From NCBI GenBank assembly GCA_026075535.2, contig AP026540.1:8432001-8496000 (forward strand): DNA of 64,000 nt, read 5' to 3'. The DNA comes from Tricholoma matsutake (Eukaryota > Basidiomycota > Agaricomycetes > Agaricales > Tricholomataceae). A program made the translations under genes and the position numbers. Positions within the stretch are counted from its first letter, which is position 1, and every line of letters starts with the position of its first letter. Of the stretch, positions 11,431 through 22,977 are shown piece by piece. The notes beneath the pieces were generated by a model. The model ran no database searches. It was not told the DNA's origin and was given only the letters and a program-made list of their open reading frames with translations.

Positions 11431-13673
11431 TCAAGCGACAGCCATTTCAACATCGCGCGATGTCTCGCTTGCGAGTGCAGGCCGCTGAAGACCCGCGCGA
11501 TCCCTAAACTCGGAATTTATCGTGACAAGTAAGTCGCGAATGAATTCCGCGTGCCGTTTCCGATCTTCCTGGTCAACCTCTTTTGTCCGATTTTCTAGGT
11601 CAATCCTCGCAATATCCTTAGTCAAGTCTTCCGACTCTGGAGAGCGGACACTATCTGCGATCGATCGAAGACTAGGAAGAACGGTCGTGTGAGAAACCGG
11701 CGATGAGTCGGATGAACTCGGAGTTGCCTCTCTCGATGGCGGGGAAGGAGATCGGTAAGACCGTTGCATGGGCGGGAGTTTGTATTGTACGTCACCCGCC
11801 GTCAAAAGGGGGTAAAGAGAAGTTTTCGATGAGGAAGTAACGGATGATGGCGTCAATTTAGCCGGAGGACCTCGGTACACAGGCGGGGTAAGCCTTGGCT
11901 CCACAGGCTCTGGGCGATTAGACTGACTTCCGGGGACAGACTTTAATGGCACGATTGTGCGCATCGACTTGGGCATATACTCTGGACGTGCAAGATGCGG
12001 AACGGCAGGGACACCCCTGGAGTGGAGATAGTCGAAAGCAGCGATAGACTCGGGCATGGAAAGGGGCAACTGAGGGGGGGTAGTGTTCACGGGCGTTGAT
12101 ACAGTCGAATGAGGAGAGCTGATTTCTAACGGCGGGGTAGGGTGATGGTGGTGATGGTGGTGATGACTGGGATAGGAAGAATTAGACGAAAGCGGATATT
12201 TCCCAGAGTGACGATGATTGTTGTGGGGAGAATGGTAATACTCAGTATTGCTGTAGTTTTCATTCACGGTCGCGTATGCGCCTCCATATTGATTGGAATG
12301 AACTGAGGTGGATCTTGGCAAGTTGTACGTGTTGCTGGTATACTGGGCGCCATGACCAGTGTAGGTATTGTCAGACACATAGTTTCCTGCGCTGGGAGCG
12401 GGGATTCCGGGCATCCCGGAGAGGCCAAGCTGAGTGAGGCTTACAGCGTCAAAATATGTATCAGGTGAGAGCCCTGAATGCCCGTTATGAGTTGATTGAG
12501 GCTGTGACTGGCGTCCAACGCTCCCTGACACATCACGACCGAGTGTCAATAAAAATTCGTTTACAGCAGCAAGTTCTTCGGGAGTGCGTATATCGACAGA
12601 AACAGAACGCGGGTTGAAGTTGGTGTTATGGCTGTCATGTCCATTATGAGAATAAACAATGTTATTGAGCCGTTCTGCCATCCCTAAAAGTGCATCGTGA
12701 GTAAGATCTATACGACAGGGTGAGAAGTGCTCCTACGATTATCGTATGAAGGGTTTACTCGTCGTTTCTTCATATCGGTAAAGAAGTCATCAAAGCTGTA
12801 GTCGTGTGACCGCTTTGAGCCAGTAGGGACTGACGCAGTGCCAGCTTCAGGTCGCAGCGTCTCCCAGGACTGGTTGTGGAGGAAAAGATCGTGGGATGGG
12901 ACATGAGGGGGTGCGAGAATGGGTGAAGGCGATGAGGACGCCGCGAGGTGAGAACCTGATCGAAAAACCATAAGGTTAACTCTATTGGAAAAGTGAGAGT
13001 CATGTACACACCATCTGAACCGGTGGAAGAATGGGAGTTGGCACGGGCCGTAGAATCCCTGCTGTTTGATGAAGGCTTGGATGAAAGACTTTTCGAATCC
13101 GGAAGATGAGACACCGAGTCACCGCGGACGCGGGATACATATGCAGGATCGACAACAGTTATAGCCTTGGAATGTTTGTGCTGTTGATGATGTTCTTCAG
13201 TATGTATTTTCTCGTGTTTCTTGAGATCTTGAGGACGCTTGAAAGACTTTTTGCAGATCTAGTTAAAGGGAAAGATAAGAAGGGATAAGAAAAGAGTGAT
13301 TGAAAATAATAATTGCCTCGCAAATGTGTGGTTTCAAAGGAGTATGAACTAGAGACATTTTAAACGAAATATTAGAAAGGAGAAAAGATAAGGACGAACC
13401 TCTGAGATGACTTGTGATATGATCTCGTTTTGCACAAGTAGTACCACAGTCCTTCCATTTACAAGTGAGACAGAGATTATTTGTGCTCTTCCTACCGATG
13501 TGGTCGTTGCAGAGATGATTGTAAAGAAGTTCAGGGTCCGAATAAGAAAGAGTACACTCGAGCCAAAGACATTTATGAATGGGGAAGTTATCTGAAGGAG
13601 GGGACCTTGGAGACGGAGGGATGGAAGCAGTCATGATATTGTTGAAGTCGTTGGAGAGAAAATCACCAGACAT
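11431..13673 (-). CDS. pacC: pH-response zinc finger transcription factor PacC/Rim101
   Basis: Nuclear regulator of ambient-pH response. Five exons on the minus strand: 13673-13400, 13348-13317, 13258-13012, 12955-12737 and 12683-11431, giving 674 residues. Three C2H2 fingers lie at about residues 35-125: CLWLEC then [19 protein letters not shown], then [20 protein letters not shown], then [19 protein letters not shown]. The Trp-containing finger 1/2 spacing and the following HKHSKAITV are diagnostic of PacC. A conserved block, [19 protein letters not shown] then NRMAERLNN, spans the fourth intron. The C-terminal half is Ser/Pro-rich with an eight-His tract (about residue 430) and ends in a charged helical tail. 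Intron 2 (13316-13259) appears to be GC-AG: the donor reads GCAATT and no GT donor restores the finger. Five GCCAAG sites sit just upstream of the start. Confidence 0.93.
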
Positions 13674-13705
13674 CTTGAATCTGTTTAAAAACCACGGATC
13701 GCTTT

Positions 13706-13788
13706 GCCAAGCCAGCTATTGGAAATTCCAACTCCGATCGACAAGACAAAGCCAAGCATGCCAAGCTAATCTTGGCAGCGGTGCCAAG
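13706..13788. promoter_or_regulatory. cluster of five PacC/Rim101 core sites in the pacC promoter
   Basis: The hexamer GCCAAG (PacC consensus GCCARG, Rim101 TGCCAAG) occurs at 13706-13711, 13751-13756, 13760-13765 and 13783-13788, and as its complement CTTGGC at 13771-13776. Four of the five also carry the preceding T of TGCCAAG on their strand. All lie 33-115 bp upstream of the pacC ATG (13673), between it and the stop of the myosin light chain gene. Chance expectation for a given hexamer in about 83 bp on both strands is about 0.04. The inferred role is autoregulation. Confidence 0.75.
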
Positions 13789-13789
13789 T

Positions 13790-14454
13790 CTAAGTTACCC
13801 TAAGTATCTTGACCCACTCCCGATAATTGAAGTTTCCTTGTCTATCCGTAAACCCTCCCTTCAAAAACCGTTCAATCTATAATAATCTTAGTTTCATCCT
13901 TATCATTGTTTTAAATCAACTTACCTCTCGTTCATCCATCCGTTCACCAACCTCACTAAGCCATTTCCTCATCTCTTCTACCTTCACCATACCACTGTCA
14001 TTCTCATCAAATGATTCAAATCCCTCCAATAACTCTCCCTCCGTGTCAAACTCGAATAGCTTTTCGCTCATCATCGTAAGAAACATTGTAAAATTAATTC
14101 CTCTATCCCCCGCAGTATCTTGCGTTTTGCTATGCCCCCCAGGCCGAGCATTCAACAGATCATCCATCATTGCCTGGGAGGGTGTGATCCCTGATGCACA
14201 GTTATTACATTATAACCCGCAGTCAACGAATGGTACAAACCAAGACTAGTGAAGATTTCTTTCAGATCACTTTCATTGATCCAACCATCCTTATCGTGAT
14301 CGATGAGTTGGAACGCTTCCTTGAACTGTTGTATCTGAGGTGCCTGGAAGAGCGAGAACACCCCCGAGGGTTCGCGACGCGCACGCGATTTCTGTCCCTT
14401 TGTGACCTTGGTTGGTGTACCATTCGGTGACAAGTAATCGGGGTATTGCGACAT
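13790..14454 (-). CDS. myosin regulatory light chain (EF-hand protein)
   Basis: Three exons on the minus strand (14454-14241, 14190-13925, 13876-13790) encode 188 residues. The N-terminus is basic and Ser-rich and leads to REPSGVFSLFQAPQIQQFKE, the phosphorylation-site region of non-muscle myosin regulatory light chains. EF-hand 1 follows with loop DHDKDGWINESDL (about residues 52-64). The second half carries FESFDENDSGMVKVEEM and a separate last exon with FTDRQGNFNYREWVKIL, typical of this family's C-terminus. The protein should bind an IQ motif of type II myosin and act in cytokinesis. Calmodulin is excluded because only EF-hand 1 keeps a full set of Ca ligands and the N-terminal extension is present. 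Length is slightly above the usual about 170 residues. Start is the first ATG of the frame; a short upstream exon cannot be ruled out. Confidence 0.88.
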
Positions 14455-14700
14455 GTTGATGGTATCCTTCTAATCGTTTACGATGTAAGAAAGTATCCAG
14501 AACGTCAGGCTTCATGCAGTGGAATCGCAGACATCAACATGCTCACGAGAGTTCGACGAAATAAGTAGGTTGTAGTATTACCACCAAGTAGACTCATATC
14601 AGCACGTGCACATGAGACTAAAATTAGCTCCCAGTAACTTCAAGTTATGGTTACTTGGTTGAAACTGCTTTCCGACGGGCTACGACTACTTATGAAAACA

Positions 14701-15687
14701 TCAGCTGGAAGAAGTCTTCATCGAGTACACTCTCCATAAGATATAGAAAACCCAAGTCCTCGGAAGCCACTTGAACAACGCGAACACCCAAGAATGCCTA
14801 CCCAACGTCATGTATATAGGAGGATAAGTCTCAAGCGCTTTCGAAACAACTTTGCTTGCAAACTTCTCTGTTGGCATCGAGTTCATCTGACTAGCATTGA
14901 TCCTTTGAATGATGTTGGGTAAAAAAGCGGAGTAGAGGGTATTGTCAGCGAGCCTAAATCGTGCTGCTCCGTTGACGGAGATGTTCGACTTGACTCCGCC
15001 ACTCGCGACATGAAGGACAGAGATATTGAAAGGTTTCCCTTCCATTGATAGAGTTTCGCTGATACTTTGAAGGGCAGCCTTCGAGGCGCAGTAGAGGCCA
15101 CTCCAAGGTGTGGCACTGCAAGCCAAGTGTTTAATGGCACATAATAAGCAAATGAATGAACAACTAACAACTCTCCAACAACTGAACCTATGTTGACGAT
15201 CACTCCACTTCGCCGCTTAGCCATCAGAGGCATCACTGCCTTGGCCATGCGTAGGGCAGCGAATGTGTTGGTATCGAAGATCATCCGGGCGTCTTCGAGG
15301 GATTGGTCGATCAATGGACCTGTAGGGACCAAAATGAAAATATGATTCAAATTACAGAACGTGCCATACCGGGAGAAGAAATGCCTGCATTGTTGACAAG
15401 GACGTTTATCCTACCCTCCCTTTCCGCGATGTCCTGAACGACACGCTGGACGGCATCGTCACTAGTTACATCAAGTGCAAGTTTTTGAATCCCCGCGTCG
15501 TTAAAATCCCCAATGGTATCCACACTTCGAGATGTGGCGTAGACTTTACAACCTTGGCGGGCAAATGCCTCACAACTGTGCACTACTGGTATCAGACCCC
15601 GCGCAAAAGGGAATAATTAAAGGATACTTGCAGTGCGAATCCAATACCGCCTGTAGAGCATCCAGTCACTAAAACAACCCGGCTCAT
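14701..15687 (-). CDS. short-chain dehydrogenase/reductase, Ayr1-like
   Basis: Four exons on the minus strand (15687-15632, 15575-15370, 15319-15172, 15115-14701) give 274 residues. The NADP(H)-binding Rossmann motif TGCSTGGIG lies at about residues 8-16, then VLVNNAGISSPG, the catalytic Ser in IVNIGSVVG, and the catalytic pair in GLYCASKAAL (about 145-149). The C-terminus is hydrophobic and aromatic (HSWVFALFKWLPRTWVFYIL), suggesting membrane or lipid-droplet association. The overall pattern matches the 1-acyldihydroxyacetone-phosphate reductase (Ayr1) group of ether-lipid and phosphatidate synthesis; substrate is inferred, not shown. Intron 1 (15631-15576) begins GCAAGT, a consensus GC-AG donor, and only that choice joins GFAL to CEAFARQG in frame. 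The gene lies 246 bp upstream of the light chain gene's start on the same strand. Confidence 0.88.
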
Positions 15688-16919
15688 ATATGATAGCTTG
15701 GTGAAGTTTGGTGAAGCCCTTCGTTAATGTCCTTGTCCTGTTGCTGTATAAGAGGAGTGGGGACTGGCGCTTGCGCCGCTGTGATATTTAATGGCTTGCT
15801 GAACCTTGGTGATGAGTCTTATCCAACCGGTCGGTTAGTATCTCGGTGTCATTAATCGTCAAGGGGATCACAGCTCAACGCTTCAGCAGAACGTAAGTAG
15901 GTAATGGGGTCAGGCAACGCAACGCTCACTGCATTTAAACTCCGACACTCGCAGTGAAGAACGGTAGTCGTCTTTATCTCGATCCACAGTAGGATTCATG
16001 TATTGTTTGTATGAGAAAAAATGCTCGAGAACATGTTCTTAGAAAAGTCTCCGGAGTGGATTTTTTTTAAACAGCTTAGTTCATCCAGAGGGCCCTTCAG
16101 AACACAGAGATCTCAACATTGAGAATCCTTCCAAAAAAATCTGTTCCGGAGAAATTAATAAGAAGTATTCAAAATGGTGCATTCAAATTTTATTTCAGGA
16201 AAAATGGTAGTGTGGAAGCCTGAAAATGTTCATGCAAACTCAAGGGGTACTCGCCAGCAGATTCTGAGACGGTATGTGGGGAGGGGGGGGGGGCCTCATG
16301 CGACCCTATCTGGGTTTTGTAATCATGATTTATGCTCATCAATGTGCTTCATTATGCATAAAAATACCTTCTCTCACCACAATCTAAGCACAACAAAGTG
16401 AGAGAGAATCAGAACACAGTGAAAAACCAAGTATGTGTAACATTTTTCCTTATCTGGGTGCTGAGTAATCAGGTCACATGTTGGTTGAGTGACTTCCTTT
16501 TGCCATGTACCAGTGCTGTGGCATGTCCCAAGCTGGTTGGTAATTCAGTAATGATTTATATCTAAACACGGAGTTTCTGGTTAGCAAGAGCCGATGTAGG
16601 TGCTAGTGAAATATTTTATACAATGATTACATAATGAAACAATTACTATATATGGTAAGAAGGGGGGAGGGGTCCCCAGATGGCTTATCTGGAAATCACA
16701 ACATACCCTTACAAATTCTAGTGATGAGTACCCCTTGTGCAAACTTGACCGCATTCTGTTATCAGAAAGGCAATTCCAATTATCAGCAACATGGAATTGA
16801 CACATTGGAGGGGTATTCAGAGGATCAGATACAAGGAGGGCCAGTAGGATCTCTCATAGTTATAATCTGCATGCTTTCTCCAGCAAAAACTATTGTGTGG
16901 AGGTAGAACAAAAATCTAA
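15688..16919. other. intergenic interval, dehydrogenase promoter and non-coding DNA
   Basis: No gene recognised. The first about 250 bases, CpG-bearing, should contain the dehydrogenase promoter on the minus strand. Beyond about 16050 the sequence is CpG-poor, with a long G-run at about 16278-16291, and looks like decayed repeat without recognisable coding content. It ends at the target duplication of gypsy A. Confidence 0.5.
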
Positions 16920-16924
16920 GTATC

Positions 16925-17350
16925 TGTAAGGGGACTAGGGGGGTGCCCTGTGTGTTTTTCCTATTTTTTATGTTCGTCCCATATTTTTCCCCACCTCATT
17001 TCCTTCTATTCTTCATTTTCTATGATTTTTCCAGATTTTATTACTAATTTTCCCTTGCTATCATGTTTGTATATGTTGACACTTTTATATTTAGAGGCGG
17101 AGTACCCCTTCCGACACATACCCCTTGGTATGATGTCATTCGGCGGCCTTGATCCGCCTATCTCCGCCTTTTTCTATTTTTAGGTTATATTTGATTTTTG
17201 TCGTCTTCACATATACTGGGCATCAGCAAGGGGATCCTTAGAGTTTTCTCTTTGGATTTCCCTTTGCTAGGTGCGCCCCCAATCCCTGTATTATGTAGCA
17301 TAATTTTAACTTCGGATTTCCCTTTGCTAGAGGCTTAGGTTGCCCTTATA
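16925..17350 (+). repeat. 5' LTR of gypsy A
   Basis: Begins TGTAAGGGGACTAGG after duplication GTATC and ends CCCTTATA before the internal GTAGAAAAC. Holds two copies of a short direct repeat, GGATTTCCCTTTGCTAG, about 60 bp apart near its 3' end. Confidence 0.92.
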
Positions 17351-17516
17351 GTAGAAAACTCTCCCCTAAGGCCCGAGAATCGCGAACGCGCTGCCCAAAA
17401 TAGGCAGGTACGGACTGGATGACACTTCCCAAAGCTCCACAGAGTCCCTACACACCGTTCCAGATACTCTCGCCTTTATCACGCCGCCATTTTCGCCAAA
17501 CGCGCTCCCTAGCGAC

Positions 17517-18635
17517 ATGGACGCATCAGAACGCTTCAACGCGCTTGAAAGCGACGTTTCCGGAATGTGCGCGCAAATCGACTCGCTTAAATCTACAATT
17601 GAAAACTTCGTTAGGACCCTCCAGGCTAACCCTACGACTAATAGTTCCCCCTTCACGACTCCAAGCGCACCCAACAACGACGTTTTGCCAAATGCGTCCA
17701 CTAAGGAACGTGCCCAGATCAAACTGTCCCCCCCCGCCAAATTTAATGGTGCACGTGTGCAGGGACGTGCATTCCTTAATTCCTGTGAGTTATACATTAG
17801 TCTCCAGTCGCATCAATTCGTTGATGAGGCTGCAAAAACTTATTGGGCCTTCACATACATGAAATCTGAACGCGCCTATCTCTATGTGGACCGTATCCTA
17901 CATCAAACTAAAGAACTCGGTTCTCTACCTTTCTCCACTTGGGGTGACTTTTGAGCTGAGTTTGTATGCCACTTCTGCCCCCTCAATGAATGCCACCGAG
18001 CAGTGACATGACTTGAGTCATCCACTTACCACCAGGGACGTCGATCCGTGGACGACTATATCGATGAGTTCAAGGATTTGGTGGACATGGCAGGGTATGG
18101 GAGTGGGTTACCAGTGGTGGTGAAGTTCCGACGGGGGCTCAACCGAGAAATTCAGGACCAGATTGCACAGATGTTGGAAGGGCGCCCAGCGGACGATGAT
18201 ATCCTTGCTTGGTATGAAGCTGCTTCACTCTGTGACGAGAACTGACTCACAAATGCGGCGTTTAATGCTGCATTCCGTGCTCCAACTACCACTCATACAC
18301 CCTACACCTTCAATCAAAGCCTCCCCCGCCCTAACCCCATTCCTGCTCGTCAAACTCCCACACCAGCCGTCAATGTCCCAGTACCAATGGATGTTGATGC
18401 AGCCCGCAGCCATGCACATAAGTTGGATCTCTGCTACCGTTATGGGGAACCTGGACACAGGGCTGGAGCATGTCCCCATCGTCAGGATATCCGCATGCTC
18501 ACCCCCGAGGGACGAGATGAACTCCTGCAAGATTTGTTGGCACTTGTAGATGTTGAGGAAGCGAAGGATCAAGTTGCAGAGGAGGTTAAGCTGGAAGTTG
18601 TAGAGGAGCAGGATTTTCCTATTCGCAGCGAGTGA
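17517..18635 (+). pseudogene. gypsy A Gag polyprotein with three in-frame TGA codons
   Basis: Frame from ATG at 17517 to TGA at 18633-18635. An N-terminal coiled-coil-like segment (SDVSGMCAQIDSLKSTIENF) is followed by a capsid-like region (WAFTYMKSERAYLYVDRIL, then DYIDEFKDLVDMAGYGSG and VVKFRRGLN) and a C-terminal zinc knuckle. In-frame TGA codons lie at 17952-17954, 18009-18011 and 18243-18245. Copy B reads CGA at the first and third positions and shares the second TGA. The knuckle reads CYRYGEPGHRAGAC here, so its second zinc ligand is Tyr, whereas copy B keeps CYHCGEPGHRAGAC. Pol follows in the -1 frame with overlap at 18632-18635, consistent with ribosomal frameshifting. Confidence 0.88.
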
Positions 18636-18640
18636 ATCGT

Positions 18641-21600
18641 ATGCCCTCACTGCCTGTCCATAACCGCTTTGAAGTCTTGTCAGTTGAATCCCCGGAGAAT
18701 GAATCCATTTCTGTGACTGCTCCCCTCTCTGACCCTTCGAAGTTGGCTAAAGACGTACCTGCTCTCCCCATCTCTCCTTCTACTCCACGTCCCAAAATTA
18801 AATCATGGGAGCATAAACTACCATGCAAGTATATTGTGGCATCCACTCCCTCTGCACATTCCTTAAACCTAGCCATCAAACTGCAGACGACCGACACTGG
18901 ACAGATACTCGGTGTCTCTGCACTCCTGGACTCTGGTGCAACTGGTCTCTTCATCGATTCCCATCTGGTACAACAACATCGTCTAAATACTCGCTCACTC
19001 TCACGTCCGATACCTGTATATAACGTGGATGGATCCCCAAATGAAGCTGGTGCCATCCGAGAGGTTGCAGACCTGGTTCTCCGTTACAAAGATCATAGTG
19101 AGCGTGCCCTTTTTGCTGTCACTCAATTAGGAAAGCAAAAGGCGATTTTGGGATATCCATGGCTTTGAGACCATAACCCAGAGGTCGACTGGCGCACCGG
19201 GGAGGTTACCATGAGCCGATGTCCATCCCGCTGTCGGATGTGTTTCACAGAAGCCAGGCAAGAACATCATGGACAGAAGGCGGCAATACGACGAACTCAG
19301 AAGTGTCATGCTGGACCCCTGCCTATACCTGAAGTGGAATTGGAAGGGGTTCCTGATCTAATGCCGGACTCGGATGATGATGATGAGGACCCAGAGGAAG
19401 TGGAGGAGGGTGATCGGATCTTCTACACTGCGATTCGCTCATTGCATGAGGTGTGTGCCACATCAAACATATCCCAATGCCTCGCCGAGGCCTTCCACAA
19501 AAACAATGCTGCTAAATCCTCTACTAACTCCTTACTCCCTCATCTCCATGAGTTTGAAGATGTGTTCTCCAAGGAGTCATTCGACTCTCTTCCTGTGCAT
19601 AAGCCATGGGATCACGTGATCGAACTCACCCCCGGCGCAACCCCTTCATCCTGCAAGGTCTATCCTCTCTCTCCAGAGGAACAACGGCAGCTTGACCAGT
19701 TCATTGACGAGCACCTGGCCTCTGGATGTATTCGACCATTGAAGTCACCCATGACCTCTCCCTTTTTCTTTGTCAAGAAGAAGGATGGCTCACTTCAACC
19801 GGTTCAAGACTACAGAAGACTCAACAACATCACGGTCAAAAATCGCTACCCACTACCCCTCATCTCCAAACTTGTAAACCAGCTCCGTGGAGCCCGATAC
19901 TTCACCAAGCTCAATGTCCGTTGGGGCTATAATAATGTGAGGATAAAGGAGGGAGATGAGTGGAAGGCAGCCTTTCGTACCAACCGTGGTCTTTTTGAAC
20001 CGCTTGTCATGTTCTTTGGCCTTACTAATAGCCCTGCCACCTTTCAGACCATGATGAATGACATCTTCCATGACCTCATCCTCGAAGGCATTGTCTGCAT
20101 CTATCTCGACGACATCCTCATCTTCACTCGCACGGTTGAAGAGCACCGTCGCATCACGTGCCTCGTCCTAGAGCGACTTCGACGGTACAAACTCTACCTT
20201 TGTCAGGACAAATGCAAGTTCGAAAGGACCAAGATCGAGTACCTCGGCCTGATTATCTCGGAGGGTCAAGTGGAGATGGATCCTATCAAGGTAAACGGGG
20301 TCACAGCTTGGCTGATGCCCACGAACAAGAAGGAGGTGCAGTCTTTCCTGGGCTTCATCAATTTTTATCGGTGTTTTATCAAGGATTTCTCACATCATGC
20401 ACGACCGCTGTTTGACTTGACAGGAAAGGAGGCATGGAGGTGGGATAATGCACAACAGGAGGCGTTCGAAAAGCTTAAGGAGATGGTCACTTCCACTCCA
20501 ATCCTTACGTTTGCTGACGATTCGCGTCCTTTTCGTGTAGAAGCCGACAGTTCTGACTTTGCGACGGGCGCTGTGTTGTCTCAGCAGTCTCCGGAGGACC
20601 AGAAGTGGCATCCTGTTGCGTTCTACTCCAAAAGCCTTAGTGCTGTAGAGCGAAACTACGAGATCCATGACAAGGAGATGTTGGTGATAATGCATGCGCT
20701 TGAGGAGTGGCGACACTTCCTTGAGGGTGCCCAACACAAGGTGGAAATTTGGACGGATCACAAGAACCTCGAGTACTTCATGACGGCCAAGAAATTGAAC
20801 CGTCATCAAGCTCGTTGGTCCCTGTATCTATCTAGATTCGACTTCTCCTTGCACCACCATCCGGGTCACAGCATGGGGAAGACCGATGCCCTATCCCGAC
20901 GTGCAGACCATGGGGATGGCAGCGGTGACAACCAAAACATTGTGCTGTTGCAGCCAGACCTGTTCACCATTTGGGCACTGGAAGGCATCGTACCCCAGGG
21001 CAAGGAGTGGGACATTCTACGTGACATTTGTCGTGCAAACCGTAGCAGTTTACATGAGGATGTTGTCGCCCGAGCTGTTAAAGAACTGAGGAAGGGATTG
21101 ACCCTTTCCTTACATGCGGCAGAGTGGGCTGAAAAGGAGGACTTGTTGTATTTCAGGGATCGCATCTATGTTCCCAATGACCCAGACCTTCGCCGGCGCA
21201 TCATATCCCAACACCATGACTCACAGATTGCTGGCCACCCCGGACGCTGGAAGACCTTGGAGCTCACCTCACGGAACTATTGGTGGCCACAAATGTCACA
21301 GCTCATTGGTCAGTATTGTCACACTTGTGACCTTTGCTTATGCACCAAGGTCCCTTGTCACAAGCCTATTGGTGAGCTACACCCTCTTCCTGTTCCAGAG
21401 AGTCGTTGGGATGTCGTCAGCGTCGACTTTGTGGTGGAATTGCCAGAGTCAAACGGGTTTGATGCGGCGATGTGCACAGTTGACTCAGTGGGAAAACACG
21501 CTCACTTCATTCCCACTCACACCACTGTCAGTGCCCTAGGTGCCGCTCGACTCTACCTCCACCATGTGTGGAAATTACATGGACTTCCTGGTGCCTTCCT

Positions 21601-22504
21601 CTCGGATCGTGGCCCTCAGTTCATGGCAGAGTTCACTCGTGAGCTGTACTGACTCCTGGGGATCAAACTCCTCGCTTCAACTGCTTATCACCCACAAACT
21701 GATGGCCAGACAGAGCGAGTCAACCAGGAACTGGAGCAGTACATCCGCCTCTTTGTCAATGAACGCCAGGACAATTGGGATGATCTCCTTCCTTTGGCCG
21801 AGTTCGGGTACAACAACCATGTCCATGCTTCCACTCAACAGACCCCTTTCCTCTTAGACACTGGATGACATCCATGCATGGGATTTGAACCTCGCCAAAC
21901 TCCCTCACACATCGAGACAGTGAATGAGTTCACAGAACGCATGAGGGATAGCTTGGAGGAGGCAAGGGCAGCCTTAGCAAAGGCAAAGGATGACATGGCA
22001 CGATTTTACAACCAGCGCCACTCCCCAACCCCTCAGTACAAGGTTGGTGATCGAGTTTATCTTGACTCCAGTGACATCTCCACTACATGTCCATCCAAGA
22101 AACTCGCCCATCGCTTCTTGGGACCTTTCCCCATTGTCAAGTGCATTGGAACACATGCCTATCGTCTATGCCTCCCAGCCTCCATGTCCAGACTTCATCC
22201 CGTCTTCCATGTCGTCAAATTGCTTCCAGCTCCCCCAGATCTGTTCCTGGGATGCCATTCACACCCACCACCACCACCTACAGTGATCGAGGGAGAACCC
22301 CAATATGAAGTCGAGTCAATCTTGGACAGCTGTTTGCGTCGAGGAAAACTCCAGTATTTGGTACATTGGAAGGGTTATGGGTATGAGGAGAACTCATGGG
22401 TCGAAGAGTCTGATGTAAATGCCCCTCGGTTAATCAAGGAATTCCACCGACGGCACACTGCTGCACCACGTCACATTCAAGTCATGGACTTTGGTCGTAT
22501 ATGA
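18641..22504 (+). pseudogene. gypsy A Pol polyprotein (PR-RT-RH-IN-chromodomain)
   Basis: One frame from about 18632 to 22504, broken only by TGA at 19166-19168, 21650-21652 and 21866-21868. Protease has SALLDSGATGLFIDS; RT has VQDYRRLNNITVKNRYPLP and an intact CIYLDDILIF; RNase H has VEADSSDFATGAVL and the TDHKNLEYF block. The integrase zinc region runs from GHPGRWKT to CHTCDLCLCTK, then VSVDFVVELPESNGFD and the DRGPQF box. A C-terminal chromodomain (YEVESILDS to LVHWKGYGYEENSWVEE) would steer integration to marked chromatin. Copy B has CGA at the 19166 site. The other two TGA codons sit where Arg fits the family (LY-x-LLGIKL, TG-x-HP). Without readthrough, no integrase can be made. Confidence 0.92.
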
Positions 22505-22545
22505 TTTCGAATGCATCAGGGCGATGCATCTTAGAGAGGGGGTAA

Positions 22546-22972
22546 TGTAAGGGGACTAGGGGGGTGCCCTGTGTGTTTTTCCTATTTTTTATGTTCATCC
22601 CATATTTTTTCCCCACCTCATTTCCTTCTATTCTTCATTTTCTATGATTTTTCCAGATTTTATTACTAATTTTCCCTTGCTATCATGTTTGTACATGTTG
22701 ACACTTTTATATTTAGAGGCGGAGTACCCCTTCCGACACATACCCCTTGGTATGATGTCATTCGGCGGCCTTGATCCGCCTATCTCCACCTTTTTCTATT
22801 TTTAGATTATATTTGATTTTTGTCGTCTTCACATATACTGGGCATCAGCAAGGGGATCCTTAGAGTTTTCTCTTCGGATTTCCCTTTGCTAGGTGCGCCC
22901 CCAATCCCTGTATTATGTAGCATAATTTTAACTTCGGATTTCCCTTTGCTAGAGGCTTAGGTTGCCCTTATA
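22546..22972 (+). repeat. 3' LTR of gypsy A
   Basis: Starts TGTAAGGGG directly after the polypurine tract GAGAGGGGGTAA and ends CTTATA before duplication GTATC. Nearly identical to the 5' LTR; observed differences are transitions such as TCGTCC/TCATCC and one T-run length change. Confidence 0.92.
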
Positions 22973-22977
22973 GTATC

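Larger units (their letters stand above)
16925..22972 (+). mobile_element. Ty3/gypsy chromovirus A, structurally complete
   Basis: A 6048 bp element bounded by perfect 5 bp duplications GTATC (16920-16924 and 22973-22977). The LTRs are 426 and 427 bp, starting TGTAAGGGG and ending CCCTTATA. A polypurine tract, GAGAGGGGG, precedes the 3' LTR. Gene order is gag, protease, RT, RNase H, integrase, chromodomain. Pol is one uninterrupted frame apart from three TGA codons. The two LTRs differ at about six transitions and one T-run indel, so the insertion is fairly young. A second copy of the family (B) lies at 25461-30071. Confidence 0.95.

Noticed and set aside
17366..17797. Minus-strand 143-codon ORF across gypsy A gag
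   Set aside because: Complement of the gag frame; no independent features.
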